Below are positions 32,101 to 43,837 of a DNA stretch of 64,000 nt, piece by piece (position 1 is the stretch's first letter; each line of letters begins with the position of its first letter). Location: positions 1,378,977 to 1,442,976 of the forward strand of contig NW_006917091.1 in the NCBI RefSeq assembly GCF_000516985.1, written 5' to 3'. The position numbers were made by a program, and so were the translations under genes. Source of the stretch: Pestalotiopsis fici W106-1 (Eukaryota > Ascomycota > Sordariomycetes > Amphisphaeriales > Sporocadaceae). The notes beneath the pieces were generated by a model. That model was not told the origin of the DNA and did no database searches. It worked only from the letters and a program-made list of their open reading frames with translations.

Positions 32101-34477
32101 TTTTTCTTTTCTTTTGCGATGCAACGTCCTGCAAAGCGTCTTGAGGCTCATGCGGATGATTCCCCGTCGGCCAGACGAGCATGGCAGGTGCATGAATCGA
32201 CGGAGCTTCCAGCGCTCTGCACGTTTGACAAGTCCACATATCAACCACACAAAAGTAGCTACCAGATCGCCGACGCATCTGGTTATCATGGCATTGCAGA
32301 TGACGGCATGGCTGAAGCTCACAAATGATTATGCTATAGTGCTGCTCAAGGCGGACGACTCCATGCTTCGGGATTTGACCGAGAGCATGACAAGAATTGA
32401 ACAGAAGATTTTGGTGTCTCAAACGCGGGACCTGGCCGAGGGTTTGCACACATGTGGAGTCTGTAACCTCTTTGCACCTCGATATTGAAATCTACCAGCA
32501 CCAACAGGTACGTACAGTTTTTTGGAATCAAGGGAGCTTGGGCCACACTTGATGCTTCAATTGTTGCAACATGAACATTGCGTACAGGGTACAGAGCATG
32601 TACCAGAGTTGTCTTTGAACAGGCGCGTAGCAGGATCCTCGAACAATTGAGTAATCAATTGACGCGGACGAAAAGGTTCAGACGATAACTTCCTTCGTGT
32701 CGACTTGCCTTGCCCCGACTGATTTTGGTGAGTTATTTTTCCTGGCATCTCAAACTAGGGAAGATCTGCCGAGTCCAATGTGTATACTCGCAGTCTCAAC
32801 AGCCTCAACAGTGGGTGTTTTGCGGAGGCAGCCCTGGAGATGGCTAAAGGGTCAGGGTAGGTAGTAGTGTAGTGTAGTGAATGTAGTGCATCTAACCTTT
32901 TGGGTGGGTATGTGCGCTACACAGGGCAGGGCACCCCCCATGCATATACCACAAAGCAAATATGCGGCTCTGCTGTGCGGTAACAGCCCCAATGCAACGC
33001 AAGCCGATCTGGGTGCCTCGCCGCGTTGCAAAATGCAGACAAGACAAGACCCTGGTGCCCAGGAGGAGTCCAGTCTGCCTGTCTTGTCCTGTCTGTGTGT
33101 CTCAGAATCGATTAGAGCCTCATTACTAACAGCCAAGCGTACGCTAAGCTCTGGCCCCAGCGTTCGCCCTTCACGTCAGTTGCCGATCAACTATATATAG
33201 CGACAGGGGTCACCAGAGTGTATCAGTCTCCCGCGCCAAGCCCCTGTGTAAAACGTCTCTCGATGCCACGATGCCTCAACAGACTGGTTGCTCTCGCGCG
33301 AACAGGACAGCCCTTTACACTTTCTCTCGTAGCACATTGGCTGGCAGAGTACCCTTGAAGATGATCCGCGGCAAATCCCTACACATCAATGCTTGGCGTT
33401 TTCAGCGAAGCGATGGCCTGCAAACCTCGTTCTGGGCGTGGGTTATGACCAGAGATTGGGGCCTGGCCAGGGACAATTTCGACACGCAACAAGTGCAGCT
33501 TTGTCACTTGCAAGGTTTAACGTTCCAGGCGACGACTGTGGGAATCAAGCTGAACGTCGCCAATGTGTCTACGAATCGGGTGCCTCGCTATTCGCCAGCG
33601 ATGTGTCATTTCGCCGTCTTGAGAGGCTGGGTTATACCATGGCCTCTGCGCCTCTGCACCTCTACGGTCCATTTCGGAGAATATTCCTTGCAATCAACGG
33701 AAAGATCCAAGCGAAGACATGGTAACTGTACATTATCTGTTACCAGGGTCCCTGCGGTATCTCCAATGTATACTGGATAGTTCGGTAAGGGCTTGTCAGC
33801 AGAGTAGACGGGTACAAACACTCCTTTGGGAATCATCATTACTAACCGATATCTAGGTAAGTACCTAGGTAAAACGAGCTGAAGAACCAAGGACGAAAAT
33901 ATAGTCGCTGCTACCGGCAACTGCCAACCAAATCTCGACCTCAACCAAACGACGTGGTTCCAAGACATGTAGTACTCTATACCTGCCTATCTTACATACC
34001 TACCTGAGTGAGTACCCATCGCCTATCACTCTTGCCATGTATCTCCTACCTGCATTGAAGATCAGGTAGTCAACCTGTATACCATGGCAGGGGGGCAACC
34101 ACGATCGTGGGATCTGCCGCTACCTTATGCCCCAGCGCCCTCATGTCTCCTGCCCTTGCCTTTGCAGTACATGATGTTAGCCTCAAGTGGACGCCGCTCC
34201 TCCTGTCTTGGACAACTGGAGCCCTCGTCTTCAATACGACAAGGTCAAGGGGTTCGTTCGTCTATCTCCCCACGTACCCAAACTGCAATATCTTCGCTAC
34301 CACAACCTGTCTGGCTATTGCTCCGAGAGTAGATCGCTTCTCCCCGCATCTACCGACACGTAATCTTGGCTACCGACGCAAACATGACCTGACAATCTCG
34401 ACGCGGACATTTCTCAAGTTTGATGTGCAAAGCTTAACCTTGTTACTCTCCCCTTTCGTTTCAATCCTCGCCGAGGG
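29197..34477. other. 5.3 kb region without a supportable gene
   Basis: Frames up to ~210 codons occur (30947-31345, 31804-32328, 32114-32488, 33271-33780, 34107-34607, all plus) but none has a domain, signal peptide or exon continuation. A TATA-like CTATATATAG at ~33190 precedes 33271 without a convincing coding frame, so a non-coding transcript is possible. TACCT/AGGTA motifs concentrate at 33850-34070. Both ends should carry promoters for the flanking divergent genes. Confidence 0.45.
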
Positions 34478-37338
34478 ATGGGTCGCTATAGCTCACCCGC
34501 AGCCGCCCGTCCACACCTGCCACCCCATCATCATCACCACCATCGCGGGCCTCGAGCCGAGCACGCGCTACACCACCACACAGATTCCCACGATGCCGCC
34601 CACGTGAAACGCCGAGGAAGAAGCAGAGACCAGGGCCTCGCAACAATCGGCAACTTGAGCCGGGCAATGAAAAATGAACCTAGAAACAGGCTTGTGGAGA
34701 TTTGGCTTGCAACAACAGGCAGCCCTAGCCCCGATGTCGCAGCACTCTCGACAGATGACGCAAAGCTTGTCGAGGTGCACCGTTCACAGCTCAGCCAGAA
34801 GGTTGAGCACAAGGCTCAGTCTGGTAAATCGCATCGGTCCAGAGTGGTCTGGCAACCTCAAGAGCTCGTCAAAGTGAATCAGGACACTAGACCCGTTACG
34901 TTGACCGACCAACGCCTGGGACACGGTCGTAGGGAGGGCTCGATCTCGAGCTACAGCTCGCTGTTGACGGTTGCTGATCCTCGTGGAACACCAGGATATG
35001 ATAGTTGTTCAGAGCAGCCGGCAGCTAGGGAAAGGGCTGCTGAAGTACGGCAGCCGGGTTCAAGCAGACGAGTCGATGAGAGTGACAAAGATGACTATTT
35101 TGCGAGAAGGGCATTCCCAGAGCCCACCAGTTTTGAGAAAAGAGCAAGAAACAAGACCAAAGAAGACAAATATGACACTAGAAAGGAGGAGCGAAGAAAG
35201 GCGAGCTTGAAAGAAGGTACAAGTCGTCACAGGTCGAAGAGGCAGAAGAAAGATGGCAAAAGACAGGGACAGTTGTCGAGTAAGAATGTGATGAAGAATT
35301 TCAACTCAAATGCGGTGTTGCAAGACCGAGTTACGGTCCGTCCCTCTTCGTATATGGCGTGTCATGGTGAGGTTTGGTATTAACCTTTATAGATACATCA
35401 ACCATCGACCAAAGGTGCAGGGTACAAGCACACGTGGTATGGCCACAATGGTTCTCATGGCCCGCCTGGTAGTACTGGGCAAACGCGTATGTTTTTCTCT
35501 CTCTCCCCTTGTTCTTCCATGAGTGGAAAGCCCAAGTATTCTGATGCTCAATAGTTAGCGACTTGGTCTTTACAAACCTGAATTTTCTCACAGACCAAAA
35601 AAACATCGCACCAAAACCATTATCATCGCGACGCTTGCGCGAATTGGAAAGACAGAACAAGGAGATCGAAGAACTCTCGTCTTTTTTCATCCCAACCGAC
35701 GCAAACCCTTCTCATTCGAGAATCGAAATGGCACCATCACGACCATTTGATGCCCCCATCCGCGGTCGAACCCGTCTCAACCACCGGGCTCCCATCAAAA
35801 GAGCACATGATGATTTGGAATCCACTCACCAAGCAGATTCGTCGATAATGGCCCATATTCCCAGTGAATCGAGTGAGCATGTCAACAATGTGAATGCGGA
35901 GAACGGCTCAATGGGTACGCATACACACTACATATCATCACCCAGTTCAGGTCGAGTGCCTCCCAGTGCACCAAACCAACCAGTCCAAACCGTAACCGCA
36001 TCGCCAGTACATGAGCGCCAGCGACGTGAGTCTTCAAGCCAACAGAGAGGCCAACGTAAATCCTATCAGCAAATCTTACATGAGACAGGGATCCTCCACG
36101 GCACGGGGATCGTCATACCTCTAGACGAGGAAGTCGACTATGGTGTGCAACAGCAACAAAATGTGAGCGATGATGAGTCCATTATTGAGGAAGCTCAGCT
36201 GAGGGCACGCTTTGAAGCAATCTTTCCACCCCACTGGCGCAAAGATTACAACGATAATAATGCCAAACTACAAAGCTTGGACGATTCGGCTGACTTATCA
36301 TACAAGATGCACCAACAACAGTCTCTGGCCCATACTCGGCCGAGCGAAAGCCCCAGGACCTATAATTCACGCGCTGATTCTCAGGGACCACACCATCTAC
36401 ATACATTGGACAGAGCATCAACCTCGTGGATGCAACCACCCAGCCTTGGCCGTGCTCCAATTCGCCAGCATGCCATTAATACCGATAGCATCGCGATGAA
36501 GAGGTCACAAATGAGGTCACAGATGACCTCGCCATTCTACGCCGAACAAGCATATAACATCCCTAGCATGCCTCCGCCAATCCCGCGAAATATATCATGG
36601 CGACATGAAACAACAAGGTTACGTGCACCAATACCAAATCCGCATGTAGGACATTTGACGCATCAAAATTTAAATTCGTCCCCACCCAAACGCGCATCAA
36701 CAGATAGACCCAAAGAAGCAAATGGGACCAATACAGACTACGCCCCGGCAGCTGTTAATGCACAACTCGCCTCGACTCTGAGTAATGTGCCATACGATCC
36801 AGACGTTGGACTGTGGCTCGACGGTAGAGACAGAATTGCGCCAAATCAGATTCAGGGAACCTCCACTATCTCTCGACAGTCTGCAGCGGCATCCTCCACA
36901 TTACCACACGCGTTGGTTGCATCAGAGTCTGCCACTCGCGAAAACCCTCGAAATAACGCGGTCACCGCAACAGCTACAGAACGCGGTACAGCGCCATTGC
37001 CACCGGAGCAGCCTGAGCAGCCCGAAAACAGAGAGTCGCTGAAAAAATATATCAGTGAGATGCAAAGCGAAATCAATGGTTCGATGGGGGAGCAGAGCCG
37101 GATTGTCGGAGTTGACCCCAGTGTTCAACCAACAAGAGAAGTCGACCAGACCGAGGCTGGTCAACAACTCGCAGGATCACGTAACCAGATGTCTGGTCTC
37201 TCAGGTGGTACGAACATGGAAAGGCCGCATGTCACTTCCACGGGCAACATGCCTCGGGCAGAGTCGAGCCAGGAATCTGTGTTTGACTGGGATCTTTACG
37301 ATCAAGATAATAAAGTCGAACATACGGACGGACTATAG
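34478..37338 (+). CDS. Large disordered hypothetical protein
   Basis: Exons 34478-35366, 35421-35486 and 35555-37338 join in frame to 2739 nt (912 aa); introns are 54 and 68 nt. The protein is hydrophilic and largely disordered: a His tract near the start (PPHHHHHHRG), a Lys/Arg/Glu-rich segment (~residues 235-280, for example KEDKYDTRKEERRK), a short helical stretch SSRRLRELERQNKEIEELSSFFIP early in exon 3, and long Ser/Pro/Gln/Asn-rich regions. No catalytic motif, membrane segment or signal peptide is seen. Basic patches suggest a nuclear protein. I do not recognise the family. The 66-nt second exon is the least certain part; a two-gene reading (34478-35383 and a separate gene from ~35563) is possible but the second frame has no ATG at its start. 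Confidence 0.65.
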
Positions 37339-37493
37339 GAAGAAAGGACCGAAATGTTGGGCTTCTGGCGACCCAATCAGATGGCTGGGTTTTGAGAGAA
37401 ATGCTGGGAAAATACAGGAAAATGAAGAGCATATCCTTATTCACAAAACATCTTTGATAAAACGAGTTGCACGTAACATGATGATGATGATGA

Positions 37494-38578
37494 TTATTCG
37501 GGCTCTTGGTCTTTCCACTTTTCTCTCAACCCATTGACATCAATCCCGCATGCCTCTGCTTTCGTCACGACTGCTCTTGCTTTGCCAACAACAGGCGCGT
37601 CAATCATGGCGCCGTCCAAAGTCCAAGCACCACGACCAGCAGCCGCCGCCTTCTCGTCGGCAATTGTAACTCGGACGGCCCACTCGACCTCCTTTTCGGC
37701 TGGCGCAAACATTCGCTGAACTGTCTCGACCTGCGAGGGGTGAATGCATTGTTTGCCATTGAACCCCATGGCCTTGCCACCACGACATTCCTCCTCCAGC
37801 CTCCGCAGACCCTCGTCGCCCTTGTACGAGGTGCAGACGAGGTCAATGGTGCTCGGCAGGTCGGCCGCGCGGGCGGCAGTGGCAATGGCAGACCGCGCAT
37901 ACAGGAACTCGGACAAGGACGGCGTCCGCGTAATGCTCAAGTCGAGGGCAAAGTCCTCGGCGGCAAAAATCAAGCCCGACAGGAGCGGCGTGGCGGCGCA
38001 AATCTCGCGGAGGTTCATGACGGCCCTGGCCGACTCGATCAAGGCAATCAGGCGGACGGGTGAATTTTGAGGGCTTCCAGTGTCGTTACTGTTGCTGCTG
38101 CTGCCCTGATGACGATCTGGTGCCAAGTGTCGCAGCGCGTCGGCGGCAAAAGTCAAGTCCGAAGCCGAGTTCACCTTTGGGATGACAACGGCGTCGAGGC
38201 CCGGGCTGGCCGCCAGCGCCGTGAGGTCGTCCAGCGCGTGAGGGGTGGAGACGGCATTGATGCGCACCGCGACCTCGGAGATGCCGGCGGGCCGCGAGGT
38301 TGTCGCGAGCTGTCCCAGGTGCTCGCGCAGGGCCCGCCGGGCCTCGGGCTTTGCGCTGGGCGTCACCGAGTCCTCTAGGTCATAGGTTACATTGTCTGAC
38401 TTGAGGGATAGTGACTTGGCCAGCATGCGCGGTGATGATGCCGGGACTGATGTGCTTCCGTGTTAGTTGTATTTGTTTCTCTCTGTTTTTGTTTTCTTCA
38501 TATCAGGGCTTGGTTGGGATTGGTTTGCTTGCCGTATAAAAGCGAGCGCCGTAGAATGGTGCTCGATTTAGCTGCCAT
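37494..38578 (-). CDS. HpcH/HpaI aldolase, citrate lyase beta-like (CLYBL/CitE family)
   Basis: Exons 38578-38533 and 38446-37494 give 999 nt (332 aa). The junction restores the family N-terminus [16 protein letters not shown]. Motifs: [12 protein letters not shown] (beta-strand acid pair), [22 protein letters not shown] (catalytic Arg/Glu region), [13 protein letters not shown] (metal-binding acid) and [11 protein letters not shown]. This is the CitE-like fold, a Mg-dependent lyase acting on CoA thioesters such as citramalyl-CoA or malyl-CoA. Animal CLYBL is mitochondrial; here a short basic N-terminus ([15 protein letters not shown]) could be a weak targeting sequence. The single 86-nt intron uses a GC donor (G|GCAAGC) rather than GT; no GT gives a frame-preserving junction nearby. 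A Ser/Asn-rich loop ([16 protein letters not shown]) is an insertion. Confidence 0.88.
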
Positions 38579-39936
38579 GGTTGTCAACAGCCAGCACTGA
38601 GCTCACTGGTGTTTGGATTATATTAAGTTGTTTATGAACTGGCGAGGCTCTTTTTCACTTTCTACTCCATCTCCAGCCTTGGTACGTGGAGAGTGTTGTT
38701 CTGTTCCCGCAATCGACGTAATTTGATGGAGTTTCCCCCCTTTCGGCGCTATTTTACCCCACGATGAGCTAAAAACAACTCCTTGGGCTTCCCGAGGTTC
38801 CAGTACGTTGAAAGCGGGTACAATACATTATTTGCAGGGATTTCCCCTCCCGCCTCGACTGGTATTTTTAGAGCTGGATATACTCATTACCATTTTTGTA
38901 ACCCTCAATGACTTGGAAATATGTCAAGCCGTGTACAAATTTCCATAGTTGTATCTAGGCGGACTTGCTGAATGTGCACAATTTGCTTGGTGTCCATCAT
39001 GAGACAAGCAGAAAAGATGCCATTGGGAGGCCGAAGAATATGATTGGGAGGGCGCTTTTAGTAATGGAGACATTATTACCAACTGGCGTGCTGGGCATGT
39101 GATTATTCACTTTCGGTAGTTTTCACTTTCGTATGCTCAAACTCAAGAAATATTTATGGCTCATGTTTGCTGAATAAAGGTGCATGGATTATTTTGGTCC
39201 ACTAGAATCATGTTGCAATGGAGGCGTGGTCTCGAGTAGCCGAGCACTCTGGGCAAGTCACAGCATGTACGCCCAACATGTAAGTGACCCAAAAGAAAAT
39301 ACCAATTAATAAGATACATGTCCATTTTAAAATTCTTCCCTTTGAAATGTGCCTTCATGTAAGTGTCTAGACCCTGAAAACGAGCCGGGTGACGGCACGT
39401 AACCTTTTCGTTACCAGGAAAGCCGTCGCGGCCAGATGCGGCCATTCGCCACAACTCGTGATAGTTGGAACGATTGAATAGGCGAGTTCATATGGCTGGT
39501 TAATTGTGACGGTCCTTATCCTCCCGGCCGATTGGGAAAAGTCATGAAGACGACTTTGCTGATAGGCTCGCTCCGACTCACGCCCGGGTAATGAGGCCGG
39601 GTAATGCGCCGACAACAGCTATCGCGCACCAGTTTTCATATATCATATATTGCTTTTTTATTGAAGAGAGCCTTGACTAGACCTAGAAACCGGATTTTCA
39701 CTCTTTTCTCAATTTCTTACCGATAGCGACATCCGGGCGCATGTTCTATAAATATGACGGACAGAGCGGGACAGGTAGTGCCTAATGGTAGATTACATAT
39801 GACACGGAAAGTACTCGGCGCGAGCAGAGAACAATATATCTTTTAGGATACCACTGACATTCAGTCTCGCAGAATTCTACCCCCTCGCCAGTGCCATCTA
39901 TCCCTCGAGCTGCCGCGTGAGCCCTCGTCCGCCATC
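38579..39936. promoter_or_regulatory. Divergent intergenic region
   Basis: About 1.36 kb between the CLYBL-like gene (-) and the secreted repeat protein (+). It holds no supported frame. A TATA-like box (TATAAATA, 39747-39754) lies ~185 bp upstream of the secreted gene. Confidence 0.45.
39747..39754 (+). promoter_or_regulatory. TATA-like box upstream of the secreted repeat protein
   Basis: TATAAATA about 183 bp before the ATG at 39937, implying a leader of roughly 150 nt if used. Motif match only. Confidence 0.35.
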
Positions 39937-41514
39937 ATGCTCCGGGCTGGAGTAGCCGCCATCGCCCTTGTGGCATTAGCAAATGGCTCACCCACTCCAA
40001 CAAGGAAGGAAGGCCTCGAGGCAAGACAGTGGGAGATTGGGAACCCTTGGACAACCATCATCGTGGGCGGTTCTACGCCGACAGCTGTCCCGACCAGCGG
40101 CCCTGGGATCGGACCTCCCATCACGGGCGGTCTCAATCCGCCGCGCGAGAAGAGGGACGACGGAGCACCGTCGCTTGGCTGGGGTGATTCGGATGCACTA
40201 AAAGCCCATATCGTCTCTCTTGAGCTCGAGTACGAACACCTCGTGCAAGAGTACGGCGACAAACCTCCCCCGAGCGTGGCAAAGCGTGAAAAGGAGATTG
40301 AGAAGGAACTCAAGGAGTACGGCATCATCATTGTGCAGACACCGGATGGCACTTCCACCACCATCACGTTCGGCAAGGTCAAGAGGCAAGGCGACATTGG
40401 CCCTGTGCTTGGCGGCAGCGACCCCAGCGCGCTAAAGAAGTACCTCACTGCCCTCGAGCTGGAATATGAAGCTCTCGTTCACCAGTTCGGGAACAATCCT
40501 CCCTCCTATGTTGCCAAGCGCAAGAAGGAGATTGAGACCGAGCTCAAAAAGTACGGCATTGCCATCATTGCGACCCCAGACGGTACCTCGACCATCATCA
40601 CGCCAGGCAAGGCCAGAAGAGGGGACCCATCACTCGATGCTGGCGCATATGGAAGTGCTGGTTATGACTTGGCCGGTCTTGAAAAGACTCTCGAGTCCCT
40701 GTGGCAACAATATGGCACAAATCCCCCACATGAGGTGTACATTGTTGAGGAGAAAATCAAGCACATATTGCTAGCCTATGGTATCACGGTTGTCCAAGCA
40801 CCAGACGGGACATCCACCGTCATCTATCCATCTACCAGACGATCATTCCCCGACTATGATATCGAAAAGCTAGAGTCCATCTTTGAATCACTTTTGCAAG
40901 AGTACAATGGCGAGCGCCCTCCCTTGGATGACTGGCTGGTGATTCAGCACACTGCCGCAGTTCTCAAGTCCTATGGTATCTCCATTGAGCAGTACCGCAC
41001 CGACACCAAGCGCAGCGTCCCGACGGGCGACAGCGTCAACGTCGTGGCCCTGCAGGCTCTCCTGGCCCTGCTCGAAGCGACCTATGGGTCCTCCCCACCG
41101 CTCGACATTTACCTCATTGAGCAGACCATTGCCACCATCTTGGGTACCCAGGGCATCATTGTCCCCGGGTTCCCCATCCCCGGCGGTGCCATTACGCCCG
41201 ACCCCACGATTCCGGGCGGCGTCATTACTCCCGACCCTACTATCCCCGGGGGCTCTATTACCCCGGACCCAACCGTTCCCGGTGGCTCCATCAATCCCAG
41301 CACCAAGAAGCGGGACAACCCCGACGTCGAGGGTCTCCTGGCGGCGCTTGCGCAGCTCGAGGCTGCCTACGGCTCGTACGGCTCGGGCTCGGTGCCCGTC
41401 GCCGTCTTCATCATCATGCAGAACATTGTCACCATCCTCCAGGCCGACGGTGTCTCTGTCCCGGGCTGGCCAGACCTTGGGGGCGGATCGACCGTCATTG
41501 GGCCGTCTACTTGA
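39937..41514 (+). CDS. Secreted multi-unit protein with Kex2-type dibasic sites (candidate kexin-processed precursor)
   Basis: Intronless 525-aa frame. A signal peptide (MLRAGVAAIALVALANG) is followed by a short propeptide-like segment ending LEAR. Dibasic sites at EKR (71-73), KVKR (147-150), KARR (225-228), TRR (300-302), TKR (357-359) and KKR (457-459) divide the chain into units of about 77, 78, 74, 57, 100 and 66 residues. Units share a core: two amphipathic helices around LExxYExLVxxYGxxPPxxV...EKEIxxxLKxYGIxI, usually followed by a strand-like PDGTSTxI. Units 5-6 are more divergent, and unit 5 carries IPGGxITPDP repeats. No cysteine and no GPI or membrane segment. Fungal Kex2 cuts after KR/RR in the Golgi, so release of several small helical polypeptides is inferred. 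KR also occurs inside two helices (VAKREKE, VAKRKKE), so not every site need be cut. Function unknown. Confidence 0.85.
   Translation: MLRAGVAAIALVALANGSPTPTRKEGLEARQWEIGNPWTTIIVGGSTPTAVPTSGPGIGPPITGGLNPPREKRDDGAPSLGWGDSDALKAHIVSLELEYEHLVQEYGDKPPPSVAKREKEIEKELKEYGIIIVQTPDGTSTTITFGKVKRQGDIGPVLGGSDPSALKKYLTALELEYEALVHQFGNNPPSYVAKRKKEIETELKKYGIAIIATPDGTSTIITPGKARRGDPSLDAGAYGSAGYDLAGLEKTLESLWQQYGTNPPHEVYIVEEKIKHILLAYGITVVQAPDGTSTVIYPSTRRSFPDYDIEKLESIFESLLQEYNGERPPLDDWLVIQHTAAVLKSYGISIEQYRTDTKRSVPTGDSVNVVALQALLALLEATYGSSPPLDIYLIEQTIATILGTQGIIVPGFPIPGGAITPDPTIPGGVITPDPTIPGGSITPDPTVPGGSINPSTKKRDNPDVEGLLAALAQLEAAYGSYGSGSVPVAVFIIMQNIVTILQADGVSVPGWPDLGGGSTVIGPST
41173..41301 (+). repeat. Tandem IPGGxITPDPT repeat within the secreted protein
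   Basis: Three full and one degenerate copy of an 11-residue Pro/Gly repeat (PGGAITPDPT, PGGVITPDPT, PGGSITPDPT, PGGSINPST). The DNA copies are similar but not identical, so this is an established coding repeat. It forms an extended linker in unit 5. Confidence 0.85.
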
Positions 41515-43837
41515 GCAAGGTGAACTGAACTGGGGCTGTACCGCCACAGGTGTAAGGATCAGGGCTCATGCGTCTCCTTGATTTTTTTGCTTGGCTCTTC
41601 TTTATCTTTATCTTCTCTTCCTTTTGACGATGTCTTCCTCTAGTTACTTTTCATAGTCTTCTTTATACCTTTTCAGGCTTGATTGAGTTATACCCCCCTT
41701 CAGTCTGATCTTTCCATTTTGGTTACGTGCCTCGACATTCGAATCCTGTGATGACGTGTCCCGATATCTTGTTTCCAGAGCCAGACTATGGCGCCTGCGC
41801 CCAAGGGAAACCCACCAGAACACCGATGATACGCCTTTAAACGTAAGTAGAGTGAATCTTTTGTTCGCAAGCTTGACATGCGATTAGCAGTAATCATTGT
41901 ACCAAAAAATACTACGTAGACACACTTATATTCGAGCATTTTGGTTTGCCACGGTCTTGGATCTCTAAATTATACTGTCTTCTACTCTCAATCCTATCTT
42001 CTCCTATTATCCAAAATAAGACCATACCGCCTTCAAAATGCATACATAACCTTCCCGGTTTCCTTAATAAGGTATACGAGATCATATAGAGAGGTATGGA
42101 ATGCCTTTTACTGCGAATACATCAAAATTAGTTTGTTACGGTAGTCGTCAATTTTTCGGGCAAAGAAAGACGAGGGTGCAATGCGGAAATTCCTAGAAAG
42201 GGGGCATCACTAGGTTTCTCTCTTTCACCCTACCTGATGACCTCATCTTCAGGTAGGTCAAGGAGTGCATCCATTAAATCTAGGAACGTCTGGTACAATA
42301 CAAAGCAAGGCTTTAATTCAACACAAATGCCGTTGAACTGATCTCGTGGTAAGCAGGAAACAACGTTGTTGGACAATTTTCAACTTAAAAAAAAAGAAAA
42401 GGGAAAGAAGTAGAAGCAGAGAAGAACGCAACCTGGAGGCTTGTTTGATATAACATGGCTTACTTTGGAGTGCAGTATGAGGCAATAGTGTTCAAACGAA
42501 AACCTCGAGGACGTCCATCATCTTGATAAATCCATACAAGTATCCGTCAGGTTGCGTCTCCAAGACAAAAGAAAAGGTTTGGAATTCAAAGATTTTGATT
42601 TTCGTCCCAGGCTGGACTACCTAAATCCAGAAAAGGGAAGAAGAAAATAAGTGTCTTGGTCATTCAAAATCAGCGTAGTTTAGGTACATAGCCATCGGCT
42701 TGAATTTCCTCCCCATCATACAAGCGGCTCTTTGCTCCCGAACCCTGCTTATTTCGGCAACGCCATAATTCCCCCTCCTGCCCCCCCCAACTAGGTACGT
42801 ATGAAATAAAAACTCCGACTCTCATGCACGGTACTTTGCTTGAACGCTTGGATTGAACGTGTCGAGTTGTTGAGAGAGAAAGGAGTCAATGTCACTTTTT
42901 GTGAGGACGAAGGGCGCGAGGTATTATATACCGGTACTTGCTTGCTTGGCAATTGTTGCTATTCATGCAAGGTCCTTTGTCCTTATGCACGGTACTTTTC
43001 CTGGTAGGTTTTCTGTTCTTCTCGCTTATATGATATGATCACTTTGCGAGACGTAATGTGAGAATTGATATAAAAGCAGGAACGTTCCATAAGGACTTTC
43101 TTATTTCTCCCCTCCACCTCTTCTTGTTGTTGTGTATCTGAGCCCCCAGGCTTGCGGTGTTAGAGAACAAACGAGTATGATGGAGGTTTTGATCAGCAAT
43201 ATGGTGATAGTTGCTGGTTTCAAGCTATGCTCAGTCGATAACGACTCCATGTTGCTGTGGTAGTAAAAGGCAAAGAAAAAAGAAGAAGAAAACAGAGCTC
43301 TTTCGTCTGCGGGTTATTTGACTCGTATACTCTGCACTTGAGAGTCTACTTGATCGCAAGGAAATGCCCATCGCAAAAACACCAAGGCACATGACATCGT
43401 GAATCGCACTTGATTCGTAACAAAACTTTGAGCTCTTGTCAAACACAAGGAAGATTGGACCTTTTTGGAGCTACAGCCCCAAGGATCTACAGGGAATGAG
43501 AGAGAGACTGGAAGTAAAATCATCCACCGGCCTACACCACCACCAGCAGCCCAATCTGCAACCATCGTATAATCGTCAAGTGGCTTTCCGACTACTCCCC
43601 AAGAGGAACTACGACCCGCCAGGCTCGAGATTTGATCCTTGTTGCTTCCTTTTCGGATTGGTGCAACTTGACAGCCCTATGGGTCTGCATACTCAAAATC
43701 ACGTGTTCATGATTTCGATAGTAAAAGGGCCATTGGACACGCGTCAGCTTAGGCTAGATACTGATCACAAACTTCATTGAGGGTCAACTGCCATTCGGAT
43801 ATTTTCAGCCATCATGACATTACACCACCTTCCAGCT
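41515..43837. other. Gene-free region downstream of the secreted repeat protein
   Basis: About 2.3 kb. Frames at 41941-42144 and 43436-43780 lack any support. T/A-rich and polypurine tracts are common (for example 42388-42416). I see no gene. Confidence 0.45.

Noticed and set aside
32114..32488. 124-codon frame ending with a helical-looking segment (DDSMLRDLTESMTRIEQKIL)
   Set aside because: The last 60 residues look somewhat protein-like, but there is no homologue I recognise and no promoter or exon structure; left out.
33271..33780. 169-codon frame after a TATA-like box
   Set aside because: Composition and lack of any motif argue against a protein; mentioned instead as possible non-coding transcript.
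37506..38063. 185-codon plus-strand frame
   Set aside because: Antisense of the CLYBL-like gene.
40888..41547. 219-codon minus-strand frame rich in Gly/Asp/Asn
   Set aside because: Antisense of the secreted repeat protein's Pro/Gly repeats.
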